63,508 nucleotides of DNA, from contig CAKKPP010000032.1 of assembly GCA_919901745.1 (NCBI GenBank), forward strand, positions 1 to 63,508, read 5' to 3'. This DNA is from Chloroflexota bacterium (GTDB lineage Bacteria; Chloroflexota; Limnocylindria; Limnocylindrales; CSP1-4). Below are positions 58,891 through 63,508 of the stretch, one piece after another. Made by a program: the position numbers and the translations under genes. Position 1 is the first letter of the stretch; each line of letters begins with the position of its first letter. The notes under the pieces are model-generated. The model saw only the letters and a program-made list of their open reading frames with translations, searched no databases and was not told where the DNA came from.

Positions 58891-59244
58891 GTGCATCTTG
58901 CAGGCTCATCCGATCACTGGTATTGGTCGATGGACATCGAGCTCCCCGTGGACTTCTGCGTCCGTGCGCTTCGTCACGATGGGCTCCGGGTCTCGCCGTT
59001 CGACCAGCACCCGGACGGCGATGGCAGCCTCCGGGAGAAGGGGCTTGATGCGGCCTCGTGGCGTGCTTGGTTCGCCGCGGTCCTCGACCATCATTCGCGG
59101 TTGCAGGGGCTTACCACCACCGACGACTTCTCCCAGATCGATCGCCAGCAGGTGAGCGAGGTCTTCGACGCGTTCTCTACGCCGGCCCCTCGTCCACCGC
59201 GAGCTCCGGCGCAAGAGCGTCACGCTCGCCTTGACATGGGCTGA
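58891..59244 (+). CDS. Hypothetical protein, probably truncated by an IS21-like remnant
   Basis: GTG 58891 has GGAGG five bases upstream. The 117-residue product contains HWYWSMDIELPVDFCVRALR, RVSPFDQHPDGDGSLREKGLDAASWRAWFAAVL, a coherent protein segment I cannot name. From about 59190 its frame runs through DNA that in another frame encodes a transposase piece, so the last ~18 residues (Pro/Arg-rich) are probably not native. It is likely a broken gene. Confidence 0.5.
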   Translation: MHLAGSSDHWYWSMDIELPVDFCVRALRHDGLRVSPFDQHPDGDGSLREKGLDAASWRAWFAAVLDHHSRLQGLTTTDDFSQIDRQQVSEVFDAFSTPAPRPPRAPAQERHARLDMG

Positions 59245-59470
59245 ATACCGGGCGAGCTGCCCCGACGGCTTCGGGTACACCTGGTTCACCGAGCGGTACC
59301 GCGCGTACGCCGGACGCCTGGACCTCGTCCTCCGCCACGACCACCGCGCCGGCGAGAAGCTGTTCCTCGACTTCGCCGGGCAGACCATCCCGATCGTCGA
59401 TGCGCTCGCAGGAGAGGTGTGGCAGGCCCAGCTCTTCGTGGCGGTCCTGGGAGCGTCGAACGACACGTAG
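59192..59470 (+). pseudogene. IS21-family IstA transposase remnant
   Basis: The frame reads VHRELRRKSVTLALTWAEYRAS, then YTWFTERYRAYAGRL...VLRHDHRAGEKLFLDFAGQTIPIVDALAGEVWQAQLFVAVLGASND and a stop. This matches the region of IstA before and into the catalytic domain (first DDE Asp in LFLDFAGQ). Roughly 90 codons remain of about 500. The rest of IstA and all of IstB are missing, so the copy is dead. Confidence 0.85.
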
Positions 59471-59586
59471 CCAGCCGGCGGCCGCACGTGGCCAGGAAAG
59501 GGATCTCGTCATCGAGCCCGCCGGGCCGTCGCTCCGGATCGACGCGCACTCCGAGCGTCAGCTCGAAGTCCAGAACTTCGATCTCC

Positions 59587-62214
59587 TCAGGACAGCCGCA
59601 CGACGTGTGCCCCTCCGACGTGTTCGTACCGGTCCGGCTGGCAGGTGAGGACGATGATCTGGCTTTGGCGGCCCGCGACGGCCAGGACAGCCCCCATGGC
59701 TTCGAGTCGCTGCGGGTCGGAGTTCCCGAGCGCGTCGTCAACGATGACGGGGACACCGCCATCAGGAGCCACGATCGTCGCGCACGCGAGCCTCGAGATC
59801 AGCGCGATCTGCTCTTGGGCGCCGACGCTCAGACTCCCGTACGGGATCGTCCGACCCTGAAGCGTTCGACTGACGACCGACAGGTTCAGGTCGTCGAGCT
59901 CCACCGCAAAGTCGGGGCCAAACACGATCTTCCCGAGGTTCTCGATCTCTCGCCGGAGCGGCGCCACATAGGATCGCCGGGCCGCTTCGCGTTCCGAGCG
60001 GAGCGTCTCGAAGAGCAGCTTCCGGGCCGCCGCGTGGGCCTGGTAGCGTCGCAGATCGGGCTCGGCCTGGTCCTTGTCCGCCTGCGCTTCCTGGAGATCC
60101 TCGGCGAGACCGTCTTCGCCGTGGTCGCGGAGCCTGGTCGTGACTTGCAGCAACTCGTCCTGGACCTGCCTGGTCTCGGCATCCACGCGCTCCAGGGCCC
60201 GCCTGGCATTGTCGAGCATCTCGCGAGCCTGGTCCGCGCCCTCTCGTGCCAGTTCGGTCCTGGCTCCTTCGAGCTCCGCCCCGAGAGTTTCCTCGGCTCC
60301 CTCGGCCATCCGCAGACTCTTCGCAAGGGACTCGTCCGAGGCCGCGGCGCGCTCCGCGGCAAGTGCGGCCTCGCGTCGTTCGAATTCCTCGGTCGCCAGT
60401 CGAAGCTCAGTGTTGCGCTCGCTGCGAGCGATCTCGATCTCAGCGAGTCTGGTACGTGCCCCTTCCCATTCCTGTTCGGCGGCCCTGGCGGACGGCTCTG
60501 TCTCGCTGAGGGCCCGTTGGGCCTCTTCCGCGGAACGGCGGACGTCATCCTCGTTTCCGCCTCCGGCGCCGGTGTGCGACTCCTCGGCCTCTGGCATCCG
60601 CCCGCGCAGGCTTGCGATCCGCTCCTCGAGAGCTTCCAACGTGAGATCGCGAAGGTTCTCTCGCAAAACGCGCTTCTGCTCGGTCACCGTCCGGCCCGCG
60701 TCCTCACGCGACTTATGCAGGCGCTCTGCTTCTGCGAGATCGGTTGCACCTGCTGCCCGGAGCAGATCCCCCAGCTGGCCCTCGGCCGCCTCGAGCTCCG
60801 TGCTGGTCATGTCGCCCGCTGCTCCCACCTCGACCGAGACGGACGCGATGTCGGGAAGAGTGAGCTCGATCGACTGATCCACGCGACGTTCCAGCCGGGT
60901 GCCCGCGGGCAGTTTCAACTCGAGTCCGTCAACGAGGCCGACGAGATCAGTGAACGCCTCCACGCGGACGAGCGGGCGGGTCGCCTCGAGCCGAGCGCGT
61001 GCAAGCTCGACGGTCCGATGCTGCTCCCGGATGGATGCCAGGAGAGCCGTGTCAACCGGGAGTGCGGCGTCCGCCGCGGCCGCCTCCAGCGCCACGAGGG
61101 CCGCCTTGACGCGCTCGCTGCGTTCCAGCAGTGATGCCAGATCGGCTGCGTCCCGCAGCTGCGAGAGACGAGCCTGTCGCTCGTCGGCCAGGGACTTCGC
61201 CACCTCTCGCTCCAGCCGGGCTGCGGCCACCGCCGTATCGGCGGCTGCGACACGGGCCTGGGCGACCTCGAGCTGCGGGCCGTCTTCCCGTACCGCAGCG
61301 TCGAGCCGTTCCTGGTCGGACTTGGCGGTCGCGACGGCCGAGATCGCGTCCTGGCGCGCCTTCTCGACGCGCCTGGCCTCATTGGTTGCGAGCTGCGCCG
61401 AGCCGAATTTGGCCTGGATCGTCTCGACCCCGGCCTCGAGCTTCGCAAGCGCGTCGACGCGCGCCTGGTGTTCGCCTAGTCTCGACCGTTGCTCCGCCCC
61501 TCGCTCGACCAGTCGACGCGCCTCACCCTCCAGGCGGACGCTTGCCTCGACGTCGGCCTCGATCGCACGGATGGCGTCCTCGATCCCGGCGATCCTCTGC
61601 GCTGCACCTTCGATCGTTCGCTCCATCTCTGCGACCACCTGCTTTCGCCGACCGGTTTCCGTCCAGTACTGCAGGTACTCGGCGTGGGCAAGCCCGAACA
61701 GCGTCACCTCCTCATCACCGGCGGGCGACTCCCCCGCCGAGCGATCGAGGGCGGCGGAGAGCGAGGTTTGGTCGGTGAGCGCTGCCTGACCGACGACGTC
61801 TCCCTGCTGCATGCGCAGCGCTTTCCATAGCGCCATGTCCACGGTCTCCGACAGGATGGTCTGGACTCGCTCGTGCGCCTCTCGACCCGTGTGGTTCTCC
61901 GGCCGCGGCCGAGTGATCTCCAGTTCCGTGACCCGGTCTCGGAGGAACCGCTTCTTGTAGCGAAAGGCGAACGGACCGGTTTCGGCCTCGATCGTGACCT
62001 CGGGTCCAACATCCCGGTCGACGGGCTTGACCGCCTGGATTCGCTGTTTGGACGTCGAGTCCAGGTCTTCGATGATCCGGTCGATGGCTTCGGCGATGCT
62101 CGACTTGCCGATCTCGTTCGGCCCTTCGACGATCGTGACGCCACTGGGAGCGAACTCCACCGTGCGGTCACTGACACCGCGATAGTTGCGGAGTGCGATC
62201 CTGAGGATCCTCAT
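59587..62214 (-). CDS. SbcC/Rad50-like ABC ATPase without zinc hook
   Basis: The 875-residue protein has an N-terminal ATPase half (IALRNYRGVSDRTVEFAPSGVTIVEGPNEIGKSS, with Walker A GPNEIGKSS), about 550 residues of coiled-coil-prone Glu/Arg/Ala-rich sequence interrupted by a central globular part, and a C-terminal half with the ABC signature SVGAQEQIALISRL and Walker B VPVIVDDALGNSD. No CXXC hook occurs in the middle. It resembles YhaN-type rather than classical SbcC proteins. The ATG overlaps the SbcD-like stop (ATGA), so the two form a nuclease complex for DNA ends or repair. Confidence 0.88.
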   Translation of the reverse strand: MRILRIALRNYRGVSDRTVEFAPSGVTIVEGPNEIGKSSIAEAIDRIIEDLDSTSKQRIQAVKPVDRDVGPEVTIEAETGPFAFRYKKRFLRDRVTELEITRPRPENHTGREAHERVQTILSETVDMALWKALRMQQGDVVGQAALTDQTSLSAALDRSAGESPAGDEEVTLFGLAHAEYLQYWTETGRRKQVVAEMERTIEGAAQRIAGIEDAIRAIEADVEASVRLEGEARRLVERGAEQRSRLGEHQARVDALAKLEAGVETIQAKFGSAQLATNEARRVEKARQDAISAVATAKSDQERLDAAVREDGPQLEVAQARVAAADTAVAAARLEREVAKSLADERQARLSQLRDAADLASLLERSERVKAALVALEAAAADAALPVDTALLASIREQHRTVELARARLEATRPLVRVEAFTDLVGLVDGLELKLPAGTRLERRVDQSIELTLPDIASVSVEVGAAGDMTSTELEAAEGQLGDLLRAAGATDLAEAERLHKSREDAGRTVTEQKRVLRENLRDLTLEALEERIASLRGRMPEAEESHTGAGGGNEDDVRRSAEEAQRALSETEPSARAAEQEWEGARTRLAEIEIARSERNTELRLATEEFERREAALAAERAAASDESLAKSLRMAEGAEETLGAELEGARTELAREGADQAREMLDNARRALERVDAETRQVQDELLQVTTRLRDHGEDGLAEDLQEAQADKDQAEPDLRRYQAHAAARKLLFETLRSEREAARRSYVAPLRREIENLGKIVFGPDFAVELDDLNLSVVSRTLQGRTIPYGSLSVGAQEQIALISRLACATIVAPDGGVPVIVDDALGNSDPQRLEAMGAVLAVAGRQSQIIVLTCQPDRYEHVGGAHVVRLS

Positions 62215-63467
62215 GCGCCCGCCCCACGCCCGTGCACGAGGCGCACCAGGAGCGACAGCGCATCACGGGCCGTCTCGGCATCGGGGTCGCCGCTTGCAGC
62301 CTCGGCCCGAAGTCGAGCGACGGCGGTCTTGGCGAAGCCACTGAGGCCAAGTTCGGCGAAGTCGTCGTCCTCGGGGCGGACGAGCAACCGGCTTGTGGGC
62401 TCCCACTCCTCGATAGATCCGAAGACCTCGCGCGCCTCCTCGATGATCTCCTGGAGCCGCGTGTATTGCGTCAGCGAGAGCACGCCCAGCAGGGTCAACC
62501 GGACGATCGACCGATCCTTGGCCGGCAGACGGTCGAGACGGTCGAGCAGCGTTTCGGGGCCCGACGCCGCGTCGAGTTCCAGCGTTTCGCCCACGAACCG
62601 CCACGTCCCGATCGGTCGTGGGGTCACCGTGCAGGTGCCGTCCCCCAATTCGACGAGCAGGACATTCCCCGCGTCCGTCTCGTCATGGGCGGTCGGTTCG
62701 GGCGCGCCCGCGTACCAGATCCTCCCGGTCTCACCCACTTGCGTCGTCGAGTGCCGGTCGCCGAGCGCGATGTATTGCACCTTGCCGTCGGCGATTGCGG
62801 CCTCGGCGGCACCAAGGCGGATGGTCGAAGGGTCGTGAAACTCACCCATGTAGTCGACGGCCCCGTGGCCGACGACAATCCGCACGCAGGCCGGGTCGGC
62901 GACGAGTGGGTCGCAGGCGGCCCCGACCAGATCGAGCAGCGGCCGCTTCGTCATCCACGGCGCGCCGACAATCTGGACACCATCTCGAACGTCCACCGGG
63001 TCGGGGCTGTCCAGGACGACCACGTTCGGAGGGACGGAGCGGAGAAAGGTCGGCGAGCGATATACCGTCGCGGCATCGAGCGGGTCGTGGTTGCCGGGAA
63101 GGAGGTAGACCGGCACCGGGATGGAGGCCATCGCCTGGAGAGCCCGGCCGACCGTCCTGGGTCGTACGCGGTTCGTCTCGAAGACGTCGCCAGCCACCAC
63201 CACGAACTCGGCCTGCTCGGCGGCCGCGATCCGGCCGATCGCGGTCAGGCCATCGATCCGCGCTTGGGCGTATCTTGCCTGCGCGTCCTCGTCGAGGAAG
63301 CGCCGGGTCATCCCAAGCTGGAGATCCGCGGTGTGGATGAAGCGAACCGTTGGGTCCTCCCCGCCCTTGTCGGCGGACCGGTGCTGCCGTGATGTGGAAA
63401 AGATGCTCGGCCAGGTATCAGTCCCGTTGTGCGATGTCTGCAGCGAACCCTGAGTGTGAGAGAGCAC
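62211..63467 (-). CDS. SbcD/Mre11-like (YhaO-type) DNA repair exonuclease
   Basis: The calcineurin-like phosphoesterase core is complete: FIHTADLQLG, VAGDVFETNR, LLPGNHDP, IVVGHGAVDYMG, and ALGDRHSTTQVG. The first motif has DLQ where SbcD has DLH, as in YhaO-like relatives. The start is unclear. Family members begin just before FIHTAD, where a strong GGGGAGGA ribosome site is followed seven bases later by GTT (63345-63347), not a normal start codon. The nearest usable starts are GTG 63467 or TTG 63470, which add ~40 atypical residues. The gene may have lost its start or use a non-standard one. Confidence 0.82.
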   Translation of the reverse strand: MLSHTQGSLQTSHNGTDTWPSIFSTSRQHRSADKGGEDPTVRFIHTADLQLGMTRRFLDEDAQARYAQARIDGLTAIGRIAAAEQAEFVVVAGDVFETNRVRPRTVGRALQAMASIPVPVYLLPGNHDPLDAATVYRSPTFLRSVPPNVVVLDSPDPVDVRDGVQIVGAPWMTKRPLLDLVGAACDPLVADPACVRIVVGHGAVDYMGEFHDPSTIRLGAAEAAIADGKVQYIALGDRHSTTQVGETGRIWYAGAPEPTAHDETDAGNVLLVELGDGTCTVTPRPIGTWRFVGETLELDAASGPETLLDRLDRLPAKDRSIVRLTLLGVLSLTQYTRLQEIIEEAREVFGSIEEWEPTSRLLVRPEDDDFAELGLSGFAKTAVARLRAEAASGDPDAETARDALSLLVRLVHGRGAGA

Positions 63468-63508
63468 CAAAGGTGCAGAGAGATCGCCACGAAAAGTACA
63501 GAGGCGAC
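63360..63508. other. Possible IS21-type terminal repeat region at the window edge
   Basis: The minus strand contains CTGTACTTTTCGTGGCGAT and CACCTTTGGTGCTC, which resemble the short imperfect repeats at IS21-family ends. No transposase frame is seen here. Together with the transposase piece at 59192-59470 this suggests old IS21 activity on both sides of the SbcCD-like pair. Confidence 0.3.

Noticed and set aside
59192..59470. Functional IS21 element
   Set aside because: Only about 90 codons of istA remain and istB is absent.
59587..62214. Classical SbcC/Rad50 with zinc hook
   Set aside because: The middle of the coiled-coil region has no CXXC; only terminal cysteines occur.

Overview
The window is 63.5 kb of very GC-rich bacterial chromosome. 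It starts inside a 16S rRNA gene read on the minus strand and ends in the 5' region of an SbcD-like nuclease gene. The 16S segment, the large SRP RNA with an Alu domain, class I LysRS, TANNNT -10 boxes with many apparently leaderless genes, and a PPi-type phosphofructokinase beside a membrane pyrophosphatase together suggest an uncultured Chloroflexota (possibly the Limnocylindria-like lineages). The phylum is an inference: no alignment or tree was run. Genes are dense, mostly housekeeping or biosynthetic, and often joined by ATGA/GTGA start-stop overlaps. Little looks mobile except an IS21-like remnant near the right end.

Left part (1-12 kb): 16S rRNA with leader and promoter; a recombination/replication cluster (large SRP RNA, dnaX, ybaB, recR, small membrane protein); two tRNA-Ser genes; a TadA-like deaminase whose HAE motif reads HAV; PPi-PFK; a three-gene operon (MFS, PLP decarboxylase, beta-hydroxyacid dehydrogenase); a lipoprotein; a PadR regulator with its own palindromic operator; tRNA-Arg with the rare GCG anticodon; a third tRNA-Ser.

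Aromatic supercluster (12.4-30.6 kb): on the plus strand, a promoter, an 11-codon leader peptide (MKHWFYFRRPA), stem-loops and an intrinsic terminator precede aroF-aroA-aroE-aroC-aroKB(fusion)-aroQ-chorismate mutase-gluQ, covering all seven shikimate steps. On the minus strand a T-box leader with a UGG specifier controls trpE-trpG-trpD-trpCFB(triple fusion)-trpA plus a DinB-like gene. The route from PEP and erythrose 4-phosphate to tryptophan is therefore encoded in 18 kb, with two different attenuation devices. A sigma factor/anti-sigma-like pair lies between the operons.

Middle (30.6-50.9 kb): UBP zinc finger, fourth tRNA-Ser, a wall-like repeat protein coupled to a GGDEF/HD-GYP receptor, serS, class I lysS, greA, argR, uppP, hppA, an Ig-like/beta-propeller membrane protein, lepB with two antiporter-like membrane genes, ndk, and an M16 protease with a helical-repeat partner. 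Right (51-63.5 kb): AzgA-type purine permease, coaX-coaBC-panB-panC (pantothenate/CoA operon), a BioD/DRTGG protein with an unknown partner, IS21 debris, and a hook-less SbcC/SbcD-like pair.
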